Positions 1 through 7,428 of a stretch of 64,000 nucleotides of DNA are shown here, piece after piece; within the stretch, counting starts at the first letter, position 1, and the number at the start of each line of letters is the position of its first letter. This DNA is from Planctomycetota bacterium (lineage in GTDB: Bacteria; Planctomycetota; UBA1135; UBA2386). The notes below the pieces were generated by a model. That model was not told the origin of the DNA and did no database searches. It saw only the letters and a list, made by a program, of their open reading frames with translations. The stretch spans positions 50,968 to 114,967 of the forward strand of contig JADLHO010000065.1 of NCBI GenBank assembly GCA_020848735.1. The letters are read 5' to 3'. The position numbers were made by a program, and so were the translations under genes.

Positions 1-214
1 CAACGAGGCGAAGGGCGCGGCCTCGCGCTTCTCGGCGCTGCTGGCCGAGTACCGCAAGTCGGTCGAGGTCACGCGCCGACGGCTCTTCCTCGAGGAGATC
101 GACGACGTGCTCCCGCGCGTGCGGAGCCTCGTCGTCGTGGATCCCAAGGTCGGCGGTCCCCTGCCGCTGCTGAATCTCGACGCAGCCGCGACCAGGACGG
201 GAGGTGAGCGATGA
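1..214 (+). CDS. hflK: HflK C-terminus (partial, 5' end outside window)
   Basis: The reading frame is open from base 2 to a TGA at 212-214, giving the last 70 residues of a protein. The fragment is helical and charged (SRFSALLAEYRKSVEVTR, then VLPRVRSLVVVDP), which matches the C-terminal region of HflK after its SPFH domain. It ends with an ATGA overlap on the hflC start, the usual hflK-hflC arrangement. HflK and HflC form a membrane complex that surrounds and modulates the FtsH protease. The SPFH domain lies outside the window, so the assignment leans on the downstream partner. Confidence 0.8.
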   Translation, partial: NEAKGAASRFSALLAEYRKSVEVTRRRLFLEEIDDVLPRVRSLVVVDPKVGGPLPLLNLDAAATRTGGER

Positions 215-1212
215 GCGGTTTCGGTTCCAACGCGCCGCGTCCGGCGGCTTCCCCCAGGACGATCCTGTTCCGCTTCGTCGCGGTGCTCGTCGTGCTCCTC
301 GGCCTGATGACGCTCAGCGGCGGGCTCTACGTCGTCGATGCCGGCGAGCAGGCCGTCGTCCTGCAGTTCCAGCGCGCGGTCGGCGCGCCCGTCACCGAGC
401 CGGGCCTGCACTTCAAGGTGCCCTTCCTCCAGGACGTGGTGCGCTTCGACAAGCGCATCCTCTCGTGGGACGGCGATCCCGAGCAGATCACGACGCGCGG
501 CCGCGAGTTCATCTCCGTCGACACGACGGCGCGCTGGCGCATCGTCGAGCCGCTGAAGTTCCTGCAGAGCGTGCGCGACGAACTCGGCGCGCGGTCGCGC
601 CTCGACGACGTCCTCGACTCGGTCGTCAAGGACACGATCTCGAGCACGGAGCTCGTGGAGATCGTGCGGTCGTCGAACTGGACCGTCGCACCCGAGGATC
701 TCGAGCGCGAGGTGGTCGGCGCCGACGGCCAGACGGAGCTGTCCCGCAAGATCGTCGTCGGTCGCGAAGGCCTCGAGCGGGCGATCCTCGCCGAGGCCCA
801 GAAGTCGATGCCGAACTACGGCATCGAGCTCGTCGACGTGCGGATCAAGCGCCTCAACTACGTGGTCTCGGTGCAGAAGCAGGTCTTCGATCGAATGATC
901 TCGGAGCGGCAGCGCGTCGCCGCGCAGTTCCGTTCGGAGGGGCAGGGCGAGGGCGCGCGCATCCGCGGTGACACCGCGCGCGAGCTCGCGACGCTGCGCT
1001 CCGAGGCGAAGCGCCAGGCGGAGGTCATCCGCGGCGAGGCCGACGCCGAGGCGACGCGGATCTTCGCCGAGGCCTACGGTGCCGATCCGGAGTTCTTCGC
1101 CTTCGTGCGGACGCTGGAGAGCTATCGCACCTCGATCGGCGCGCAGTCGACGCTCGTCCTCTCGGCGGACAGCGGCTACTTCGATCTGCTCCGCGGCACC
1201 GGCGTGAAGTGA
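211..1212 (+). CDS. hflC: HflC, FtsH-modulating SPFH/band-7 membrane protein
   Basis: A 333-aa protein with one N-terminal transmembrane helix (about residues 17-42), then an SPFH/band-7 domain: 'VDAGEQAVVLQF' opens it and 'DKRILSWDGDPEQITTRG' is a typical HflC stretch. A long charged coiled-coil follows (about 225-285) and contains 'AEATRIFAEAYG', the classic HflC end motif. Length fits the family. The ATG overlaps the hflK stop by 4 nt (ATGA), so the two are translationally coupled. Together they build the periplasm-facing cage around FtsH. Identification is secure. Confidence 0.96.
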   Translation: MSGFGSNAPRPAASPRTILFRFVAVLVVLLGLMTLSGGLYVVDAGEQAVVLQFQRAVGAPVTEPGLHFKVPFLQDVVRFDKRILSWDGDPEQITTRGREFISVDTTARWRIVEPLKFLQSVRDELGARSRLDDVLDSVVKDTISSTELVEIVRSSNWTVAPEDLEREVVGADGQTELSRKIVVGREGLERAILAEAQKSMPNYGIELVDVRIKRLNYVVSVQKQVFDRMISERQRVAAQFRSEGQGEGARIRGDTARELATLRSEAKRQAEVIRGEADAEATRIFAEAYGADPEFFAFVRTLESYRTSIGAQSTLVLSADSGYFDLLRGTGVK

Positions 1213-1275
1213 CGCGCGCCGGAGCCGCGACGGCGCACGCTTGTCCCAGGTCGCGCATCGGTCGATAGTCCGACC

Positions 1276-1506
1276 ATGCACGTCCGCATCGAATACTGCA
1301 CGGCTTGAAGCTACCTCCCCCGCGCGTCCGGTCTGGGCGCGGCGATCCAGAAGGCGTTCCCCGAGGCGAAGGTCGAACTGAAGCCCGGCGGCCGCGGTGA
1401 CTTCATCGTCACGGTCGACGGCAGGCAGCTCTGGGACAAGAAGCGCCAGGGCGATCAGTTTCCCGAACCCAAGGTGATCGTCGCGGCGATCCGTCCGGCG
1501 GGTTGA
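1276..1506 (+). CDS. SelW/SelT/SelH (Rdx) family selenoprotein, UGA read as Sec at residue 11
   Basis: Standard gene calling sees only a 10-codon ORF because TGA occurs at 1306-1308. Reading that TGA as selenocysteine gives a 76-aa protein that matches the Rdx family throughout: it begins MHVRIEYC-TA-U-SYLPRA, so the redox motif is C8-x-x-U11 after a first beta strand. It then has 'AIQKAFPEAKVELKPGG', 'GDFIVTVDGRQLWDKK' and 'FPEP', the usual order of family blocks, and ends at TGA 1504-1506. A GC-rich hairpin with loop GGUCU lies 11 nt after the UGA (see 1320-1342). The family consists of thioredoxin-like selenol/thiol proteins thought to act in redox control; the substrate is unknown. It sits 63 nt after hflC on the same strand. 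No selA, selB, selC or selD is in this window. The alternative is a pseudogene with a Cys-to-stop change, made unlikely by the intact 65 codons downstream and the SECIS. Confidence 0.87.
1320..1342 (+). promoter_or_regulatory. Bacterial SECIS-like hairpin
   Basis: Inside the coding sequence, CCGCGC (1320-1325) pairs with GCGCGG (1337-1342). A GU bulge (1326-1327) and two further C-G pairs lead to the apical loop GGUCU (1330-1334). The E. coli fdhF SECIS has the same loop sequence, a bulged U just below the upper stem, and its loop about 18 nt after the UGA; here the loop starts 21 nt after the UGA. These features are what SelB recognises. The function is inferred from this resemblance. Confidence 0.8.
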
Positions 1507-1523
1507 GGCCCGCCGCGGGCGCT

Positions 1524-1558
1524 CAGAGGTTGGGAGACAATCCGTCTCTCGACCTCTG
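1524..1558. terminator. Hairpin after the selenoprotein gene
   Basis: CAGAGGT (1524-1530) pairs with ACCTCTG (1552-1558), and GGAGAC with GTCTC extends the inner stem. It begins 18 nt after the selenoprotein stop, between convergent genes. There is no U-tract, so it is a terminator-like structure rather than a proven intrinsic terminator. Confidence 0.45.
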
Positions 1559-1559
1559 C

Positions 1560-1579
1560 GTGGCCGCGAATGCGGCCAC
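1560..1579. terminator. Perfect 8-bp hairpin in the convergent intergenic region
   Basis: GTGGCCGC (1560-1567), loop GAAT, GCGGCCAC (1572-1579). The stem is perfect and works on either strand. It is the middle one of three hairpins between two converging genes, consistent with bidirectional termination. Confidence 0.5.
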
Positions 1580-1593
1580 CAACAAGCATCTGG

Positions 1594-1624
1594 GAGCCCG
1601 AACCATGGATTCTCCCTCGGGCTC
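1594..1624 (-). terminator. Hairpin abutting the end of the minus-strand nuclease gene
   Basis: GAGCCCGA (1594-1601) pairs with TCGGGCTC (1617-1624). On the minus strand it begins directly after the nuclease gene's stop codon (1625-1627). No U-tract is visible. Confidence 0.4.
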
Positions 1625-2503
1625 TCAGTCGTCCTGGAAGCAGCCGAGCGCGGCTTGCGCCTCGACGAGGACGCGGTCGCCCATCGCCCGGGAGAGGCCG
1701 AGCCCGTCGAGCAGCTGCGGCGCGGCGACGAGGTCGCGGCACAGCACATGTCCCCCGGCGAAGAGCCGCGCCTTCGCGTGCGCAGGCAAGGTCGAGAGCG
1801 CGCTCAGCGGCATCAGCCCGGCGCTCTCGATGCGCTCGCGCAGGCTGCCGCGTTCGGGCACGTCCCAGCCGAGCAGCATCAGGTGCATGCCGGTGCCGAA
1901 GCGCAGCGCATCGACCGTGAAGCGGCCATTGGTGATCAGCCAGAAGCGCGTGCGGCCGCGCAGGGCGTCGAGGTCGACGGCGCGGCCATAGACGTAGAGC
2001 GCGGTCTTCGCGTCGAGCTTGCCGTCGCTGCGCGTGACGAGCTTGCACTCGCAGAGCGCCCGCTCCGCCGCGCGCTCCGCGAGCACGTCGACCTCGTGGG
2101 AGATGAAGCGGCCCTCGAGGTGCACGCCGACGCGGGTGCGCCAGCCGGACGCGGCGAAGAGCTCGGCGACGAAGCGCTCGAACGGGAACCCGCTCGGGCC
2201 GAGATCCGCGAGCGCGCGGCGCAGGTTCCAGCGCGCGGCACAGGGCGCCGGCTCCCGACGCAGGGCGCGTGCGACGACGCGATCGATGCGTTCGGCGGGC
2301 ACGATGTCGTCGAGCACCTGCTCGACGTCGGACACGACGGCCTCGCGACGGTGACGCGGTACGCCGATCCGCGTGAGCGCACGGCGGAGCTTCTGCGGTC
2401 GCCACGCCTCGAGTGCTCCGCTGCGCTTGCGCACCAGCGGGCCGCGGCGGCTCTCGGCCTGGGCGACGAGTCGGTCGAACGGACGCGGCACCGCTCTCGG
2501 CAT
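1625..2503 (-). CDS. ATP-cone domain/Mrr-type restriction-endonuclease-like protein
   Basis: A 292-aa soluble protein. Residues about 20-100 look like an ATP-cone ('LVRKRSGALEAWRPQKLRRAL' region, then basic helices), the nucleotide-binding module best known as a regulator of ribonucleotide reductase. Residues about 105-210 resemble an Mrr_cat PD-(D/E)xK nuclease: FERFVAELF, then HEVDVLAER with the catalytic Asp, ALCECKL with the E-x-K pair, and AKTALYVYGRAVDL. The ATP-cone/Mrr combination is a known but poorly characterised architecture. The biological target cannot be told from the sequence; it could be DNA repair, restriction or nucleotide-linked regulation. It stands alone, divergent from the pseudouridine synthase. 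Confidence 0.72.
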   Translation of the reverse strand: MPRAVPRPFDRLVAQAESRRGPLVRKRSGALEAWRPQKLRRALTRIGVPRHRREAVVSDVEQVLDDIVPAERIDRVVARALRREPAPCAARWNLRRALADLGPSGFPFERFVAELFAASGWRTRVGVHLEGRFISHEVDVLAERAAERALCECKLVTRSDGKLDAKTALYVYGRAVDLDALRGRTRFWLITNGRFTVDALRFGTGMHLMLLGWDVPERGSLRERIESAGLMPLSALSTLPAHAKARLFAGGHVLCRDLVAAPQLLDGLGLSRAMGDRVLVEAQAALGCFQDD

Positions 2504-2563
2504 CGCCGGCAGATCATTCCCCGAGAGACCACACGGGGCCAGGGACGGTCGGGATCACGGCGC

Positions 2564-2569
2564 TAGCAT
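2564..2569 (+). promoter_or_regulatory. TAGCAT, -10-like hexamer 7 nt before the start codon
   Basis: TAGCAT ends 7 nt before the ATG at 2577, with no Shine-Dalgarno between. A -10 box here would put the transcription start at or next to the A of the ATG, giving a leaderless mRNA. It is one of a set of similar sites in this window. Confidence 0.5.
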
Positions 2570-2576
2570 CGGGTCG

Positions 2577-3560
2577 ATGGCCGAGGCCGATGGCACGACC
2601 GAGCTCGTCCTGCGTTGCCGCGTGCGTGCGCGCGAGGCCGGGCTCTCGCTCCTCGCATTCCTCGCGCAGCGTTTCCGCTACGTCTCGCGTGAGGGTTGGG
2701 ATCGCGCGATCCGCGAGGGGCGGGTGACCGTCGACGGGCGACGCGTCGAGGGCCGCACTCCGCTGCGCGCCGGCGTCGAGATCGCGACCCGGCAGTCGCT
2801 GCGCGAGCCGGCCGCACCGACCGACGTGCGGATCGTGCACGACGCCTGCGGGGTGCTCGTCGTCGACAAGCCCGCGGGACTGCCCTTCCACGCCGACGGC
2901 GCCTTCGTGCCGCGCACCCTCGTCGCGGTGCTCCGCGCCCGCCTCGGCGAGGGGCTCCTGCCGCTGCAGCGACTCGACCGCGAGACCAGCGGGCTCTGCC
3001 TCTTCGCCCGCGACGCCACGACCGCGCGCGCGCTGCGCGCGGCGATCGACGCCGGGGCCCTCGACAAGCGCTACGACGCGATCGTCCACGGCCGCGTGGC
3101 CGTGGCCGACGGCGTCCTCGACGGCTGGATCGGTCGCGCGCACGGCTCGTCGATCACGCTGCGGCGCGGGATCGTCCCGCCGCACGAGCCCGGGGCCCAG
3201 AGCGCGCGGACCGAGTTCGCCGTGATCGCACGCGGCGATGCGACGAGCCTTCTGCGCTGCCGTCTCGTCACCGGCCGCACGCACCAGCTCCGCGTGCATC
3301 TCGAAGGCGCCGGCCACCCGATCGTCGGCGACAAGCTGTACGGCCGGAGCGACGACGAGTACCTCGCCTGGGTCGCGCACGTGAAGGCCGGCGGGGACGC
3401 GGCCTGGGGTGGCCGCCTCGGCGCGGCGCGCCAGCTCCTCCACGCGGCGAGCCTGCGCGTGCCCGCGCTCGCGGCGTCGCCGGCCCTCGCGCTGACGGCC
3501 CCCTGGCCCGACGACTTCGCCGTCGCCGCGCGCGCGGCCGGACCCGCACCGGCGCCGTGA
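2577..3560 (+). CDS. RluA-family pseudouridine synthase
   Basis: A 327-aa protein with an N-terminal S4 RNA-binding domain (about residues 10-75: 'LLAFLAQRF', 'REGRVTVDGRRV') and an RluA catalytic domain. The signature 'LQRLDRETSGLCLFARD' carries the nucleophilic Asp134, and 'VTGRTHQLRVHLEGAGHPIVGDKLYG' is the conserved C-terminal block. It isomerises uridine to pseudouridine in rRNA or tRNA. The exact site (RluA, RluC or RluD specificity) cannot be assigned. The ATG at 2577 is preferred over upstream in-frame starts because the S4 domain begins just after it and a -10-like box lies 7 nt upstream. Confidence 0.9.
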   Translation: MAEADGTTELVLRCRVRAREAGLSLLAFLAQRFRYVSREGWDRAIREGRVTVDGRRVEGRTPLRAGVEIATRQSLREPAAPTDVRIVHDACGVLVVDKPAGLPFHADGAFVPRTLVAVLRARLGEGLLPLQRLDRETSGLCLFARDATTARALRAAIDAGALDKRYDAIVHGRVAVADGVLDGWIGRAHGSSITLRRGIVPPHEPGAQSARTEFAVIARGDATSLLRCRLVTGRTHQLRVHLEGAGHPIVGDKLYGRSDDEYLAWVAHVKAGGDAAWGGRLGAARQLLHAASLRVPALAASPALALTAPWPDDFAVAARAAGPAPAP

Positions 3561-3578
3561 GCGGGGCGTGGTGCGGCG

Positions 3579-4889
3579 TCAGGCGTGGGCCTGCCGCACG
3601 GGATCGTCCTGCGCGAACTCGGCGTCGAACTCGTTGGGACCGCGGTTCTCGAGGAGGAGCAGGCCCCACACGGTGACGAACCACTGCAGCTTGTCCATGC
3701 GCAGGAAGAAGCTCTCGCTGCGCGCGGCGAGCGCGATCAGGACGACCGTGCTGGCGAAGATCGCCGCCGCGGCATCGCGACGGCGTGTGCCGCGACGCCC
3801 GGCACAACGCTGCCAGAACGAGAGCAGGCGCAGCGGCACGAGGACGAGGAAGGCGAAGAGGCCGGTCCAGCCGATCTCGACGAGCACGTCGATCCACGAG
3901 TTGTGCGCCTGCTTCGGGTTCCAGGTCAGCACGAGCTCGCGGCCGCGATCCGGGTACCAGAACGCACCGAAGCCGGTGCCGAGCAGCGGCGCATCGTCGG
4001 CCTCCTCGAGCACGCGCTCCCAGAGCTGATCGCGGCCCGAGAGCGAGGCGTCGCGGCCGGTGCTCGAGAAGAACGCCGCGCGCAACTCGTCGGCGCCGAT
4101 CACCATCGCGATGCCGAAGGCGAAGACGAGGCCGAGCTGGATGAGTCCGGCGCGGTAGGAGTGGGTCGAGAGCAGCACGAAGACCCCGACGCCGGCGATC
4201 GTCGACGTGATCGAGGTCATCGAGTCCGTCTTCCACAGCGCGGCGAGCATGCCGGCCTGGAGCACCAGCAGCGCCAGGCGGCGGCTCGGCAGCACGGGCT
4301 TCACCGCGAGCGAGATCAGCAGCCCGACCTGCATGCAGGGACCGAAGACGTTCGGATGGCCGCTGAGCCCGGCGAGGCCGGGACGCCAGGGGATGCTCCA
4401 GCAGGCCGGCGACCACACGACCTGCTGCGCGAGGGAGAGCCACGCGCAGGCGCCGAGCGCGATCGTCACCGTGCGCACGAAGAAGGTCACCGGTCGCGGA
4501 TGCGAGTCGACGGTCGCGAGCAGCAGGAGGATGCCGAAGCCGTGCACGAGCGAACGCTTCAGCGTCAGCGAGCGATCGGTCGTCCAGAGCAGCGAGCCGA
4601 CGAGCAGCAGCGAGAACGCGACCCAGGCGAGGTGCGCGCCGATGCGCAGTTGGAAGCGGCCCGACTGCATCATCGCGTGCACCGCGAGCAGTCCGCCGAA
4701 CGTGAAGACCAGCTGCCGGCGCAGGCTGAAGGTCACGTCCTCGTCGAGCGGGATCGGCTCCCAGGGCATGCGGAAGCCGCCGATCAGGAAGACGAGCCAG
4801 AGGACGGAGTACGCGAGGACGACGCGCTCGAGCAGCGTGCGGCGCTCGTCGCGCACGAGGACGTCCGCGAAGGTCGCCGTCGCCGTCAT
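3579..4889 (-). CDS. O-antigen ligase/Wzy-like polysaccharide membrane protein
   Basis: A 436-aa multipass membrane protein with about ten hydrophobic segments. The motif 'LAGLSGHPNVFGPCMQVGL' (about residue 185) is the H-P-N-x-x-G signature of O-antigen ligase/Wzy-type proteins, and a large loop containing 'GTGFGAFWYPDRG' and 'NPKQAHNSWIDVLVEIG' holds the conserved His of this family. It is expected either to polymerise or to ligate polysaccharide repeat units on the outer face of the inner membrane. It is the last gene of a four-gene run (fusion transferase, GT4, Wzz-like, this gene) linked by 4-nt overlaps. Polymerase and ligase cannot be separated by sequence. Confidence 0.85.
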   Translation of the reverse strand: MTATATFADVLVRDERRTLLERVVLAYSVLWLVFLIGGFRMPWEPIPLDEDVTFSLRRQLVFTFGGLLAVHAMMQSGRFQLRIGAHLAWVAFSLLLVGSLLWTTDRSLTLKRSLVHGFGILLLLATVDSHPRPVTFFVRTVTIALGACAWLSLAQQVVWSPACWSIPWRPGLAGLSGHPNVFGPCMQVGLLISLAVKPVLPSRRLALLVLQAGMLAALWKTDSMTSITSTIAGVGVFVLLSTHSYRAGLIQLGLVFAFGIAMVIGADELRAAFFSSTGRDASLSGRDQLWERVLEEADDAPLLGTGFGAFWYPDRGRELVLTWNPKQAHNSWIDVLVEIGWTGLFAFLVLVPLRLLSFWQRCAGRRGTRRRDAAAAIFASTVVLIALAARSESFFLRMDKLQWFVTVWGLLLLENRGPNEFDAEFAQDDPVRQAHA

Positions 4890-6241
4890 GGAGCCGGCGT
4901 TCCGACGCGGTCCTCGGCGCCCGCGGCCGCGCGCGCGCGCTTCCCGTCCCGCGCACGGCGGAGCGACGGGGCGAGCATCCGCGCATGCTGCCGGATCTCC
5001 TCGGCGCGTTGCATGAGGTAGGGCTCGGTGGCGACCTTGTTCCACTGCTCCCGGAGCATCACGACGACGATGCCGAGGATGAACGCGACGAGCATCGCGG
5101 CGCCGATCGTGTCGCGCTTGCTCGGACCGGCGCGCTCGCGCAGCGGGATCGCCGGCTTGATCACGGTGATGGCGCCCGCGGGCTGGCGCGCGCGGATCTC
5201 CCAGAGCTCCGCCTGGCTCTCGAGCGTGCCGGCGAGGTCGCGGCTGCGGCCGACCTGCTTCTGGAGCGCCTCCATGCGCAGGCGCACCTCCTGCACGCTC
5301 ACCCGATCGGGACCGAAGCCCGCGTGCGCGCGTTCCCGGAGCTCCTCGATCTTCCGCGAGGCCTGGGCGATCTGCTCGGCGAGATTGCGTGCGACGTGGT
5401 CCTCCTCCGTGAAGGCCTGGAGCCGCTCGAGACGCTGCTTCACGAGGACCTCCCTCGCGGTCTCCATCTCGCGCATCATCGAGAGCACGTCGCCGGTCTG
5501 CTTCTCGAGAGCGACGATGCCGTGGCCCTCGACGTAGCTCGCGAGCGCCTTCTCGTCGCGCTCGAGGCGCGAGCGCGCGGCGACGAGCGCACCCTTGAGG
5601 TAGCCGACCTGCTGCTCGAGCATCTGCCGCTCGACCGACTTGCTGGCCTCCGCCATCTCGTTGACCATCGCGTTCGCGACGTCGGCCGCGAGCGCGGGGT
5701 CCGAGGCGATGACCTCGACGTTGAACATCCCCTCCTCCGTCCCGGAGATGTTCACGAGGTTGCGCATGCGATGGACCAGCTCGCTCGAGCGCAGGTTGTC
5801 CGGCAGGCGGAGGCGCGAGGCGAAGCGCTCGCCGATCGCGGTCAGCACCGCGTCGCTGCGGAGGATCGACGCGTAGAGGTCGACGTCCGACGGCAGCATC
5901 AGGGCACCGGTGTTGCCGCGGTTCGCGATGTCGCGCGCCGTCTCGATGGACCCCACGGTGACCTCGACGTCGAGGGGCGGCTTCTCGCGCGGCATCAGCA
6001 CCGCGACGCAGGTCGAGCGGTAGTAGGGCCGCGTCACGAAGAAGCGCCCGACGCCGAACATGAGCCCGAGCGAGAGGACGATCAGGAAGAGCTGCCAATG
6101 GCGCAGCACCGCGGACGTGAGGTCGAGCAGCGGGGCCTGCCAACCGACGGGCGGACGCGGCGCGACGCCCGCCGCGACGCGCGCCGGCTCCGGCAGACGG
6201 TCGGTTCCGACCGGCCCGCGGGTCTCCCCCGGCGAACTCAA
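4886..6241 (-). CDS. Wzz/GumC-type polysaccharide chain-length determinant
   Basis: A 451-aa protein with the family's topology: a transmembrane helix near the N-terminus ('HWQLFLIVLSLGLMFGVGRF', about residues 48-67), a periplasmic domain ('YYRSTCVAVLMP'), long coiled-coils (about 215-350), and a second transmembrane helix near residue 390 ('AAMLVAFILGIVVVMLREQW'). It has no C-terminal tyrosine kinase domain, only a short basic tail. Proteins of this type set polysaccharide chain length with the Wzy polymerase. Start and stop overlap both neighbours by ATGA. Confidence 0.88.
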   Translation of the reverse strand: MSSPGETRGPVGTDRLPEPARVAAGVAPRPPVGWQAPLLDLTSAVLRHWQLFLIVLSLGLMFGVGRFFVTRPYYRSTCVAVLMPREKPPLDVEVTVGSIETARDIANRGNTGALMLPSDVDLYASILRSDAVLTAIGERFASRLRLPDNLRSSELVHRMRNLVNISGTEEGMFNVEVIASDPALAADVANAMVNEMAEASKSVERQMLEQQVGYLKGALVAARSRLERDEKALASYVEGHGIVALEKQTGDVLSMMREMETAREVLVKQRLERLQAFTEEDHVARNLAEQIAQASRKIEELRERAHAGFGPDRVSVQEVRLRMEALQKQVGRSRDLAGTLESQAELWEIRARQPAGAITVIKPAIPLRERAGPSKRDTIGAAMLVAFILGIVVVMLREQWNKVATEPYLMQRAEEIRQHARMLAPSLRRARDGKRARAAAGAEDRVGTPAP

Positions 6242-7428
6242 GGGTGCGCCCTCCGCAGGTCCCGCAGGGTCGTGTCCTGGGGCATGGCGCGAGCGACCGC
6301 GACGCGGAACGACTCGGCGAGGCGCTCCGGTGTGAACGCGAGGGCCGCGGTGGCCGCACGCGCACCGAGCGTCGCGAGGTCGTCGCGGTCGAGGGCGGCG
6401 GCGAGTCCCGCGAGCAGACTCGCCGGCGACGACGGATCGAAGAGCAGGCCGTCGACGCCGTCACGGACGAGGTCGTCCGCGCAGCCCGCGTGGATCGAGC
6501 AGAGGGTGGGGACGCCGCAGAGCATCGCCTCCTGCACGGTCAGGCCCCAGGCATCGGCCAGCGACGGGAACACGTGCAGGTCGGCGCTCGCGTAGTAGGC
6601 GGGCACGTCCGCCATCGGGACCCCGGCGATGCGCACGACGCCGAGCGCGGGCTCCGCGGTCTCGATCAACGGGGCGAGCGGGCCGTCCCCGACGAAGACC
6701 AGACGCCAGGCATCGCGCGTCGCCGCGGGGAGTGCCGCCCAGCCGGCGAGCAGCTCGCGGATGCCCTTGAAGGGCACGAGGCGACCGCAGAAGAGCGCGA
6801 TGCGACGACCCGCGCCGAGCTCCGCGCGCAGGCGTGCGACGCTGCCATCCGCGCGCAGGGCGGCGAGGCGCGTGCGCACGAGCTCGACATCGGTCGCATT
6901 CGGCGCGTCGACGATGTGATCCGTCGGCACCGCCGAGGCGAGCAACACGTCGCGGGCCTGACGACCCATGCCCACGACGGCCCGCGCGCGGCCGAGCACC
7001 GCCGCGCGCACGCAGCGACGCAGCCGTCCGCCGGCGCTGCCCATCGCGCGGCTCTGGTACGACCACACCACGTACGGCACGCGATGCACGCGGCACCAGA
7101 GCGTGGCGAGCAGGCTGCGCGGACCGAGCTCGTGCGTGATGACCACGTCGGGACGGAAGCGCGAGAGATCGCGCCAGAGCCCGACCGGCACGTGGGTCGT
7201 CACGACCTGTTCGACGCGCACGGGCTCATGGCTCACGTGGGCGCGGCGGAAGCGCAGCGTGCGCGACTCGACGACGTCGACGCCGTCGCACGCGCCGTCC
7301 CAGCGGCGGTCGAACTCCGTGCGCGCGTTCACGAGGACGCGGAACTCCCATCCCGGCGTCCTGGCGAGCGAGCGGAAGACGGGTGCGCGGTAGGGGCTGA
7401 TGACGTTCGTGAGGAACGCGACCCTCAT
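6238..7428 (-). CDS. GT4-family glycosyltransferase
   Basis: A 396-aa GT-B fold enzyme. The N-terminus 'MRVAFLTNVISPYRAPVF' is typical of GT4 proteins in polysaccharide loci. The C-terminal nucleotide-sugar domain starts at 'RIALFCGRLVPFKGI' (about residue 215) and carries 'VFPSLADAWGLTVQEAM', the E-x7-E type donor-binding motif. It probably adds one sugar to a lipid-linked repeat unit in the cytoplasm. Donor and acceptor are unknown. The ATG at 7428 overlaps the stop of the upstream fusion gene (ATGA). Confidence 0.9.
   Translation of the reverse strand: MRVAFLTNVISPYRAPVFRSLARTPGWEFRVLVNARTEFDRRWDGACDGVDVVESRTLRFRRAHVSHEPVRVEQVVTTHVPVGLWRDLSRFRPDVVITHELGPRSLLATLWCRVHRVPYVVWSYQSRAMGSAGGRLRRCVRAAVLGRARAVVGMGRQARDVLLASAVPTDHIVDAPNATDVELVRTRLAALRADGSVARLRAELGAGRRIALFCGRLVPFKGIRELLAGWAALPAATRDAWRLVFVGDGPLAPLIETAEPALGVVRIAGVPMADVPAYYASADLHVFPSLADAWGLTVQEAMLCGVPTLCSIHAGCADDLVRDGVDGLLFDPSSPASLLAGLAAALDRDDLATLGARAATAALAFTPERLAESFRVAVARAMPQDTTLRDLRRAHP

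Noticed and set aside
3268..4986. Long minus-strand frame of 572 codons overlapping the ligase gene
   Set aside because: It is a frame shadow of the O-antigen-ligase-like gene: Arg/Ala/Pro-rich, no domains, and typical of 70% GC DNA. The same holds for many long antisense frames here, such as 10455-14006, 19114-22026, 55947-59516 and 59842-63882.
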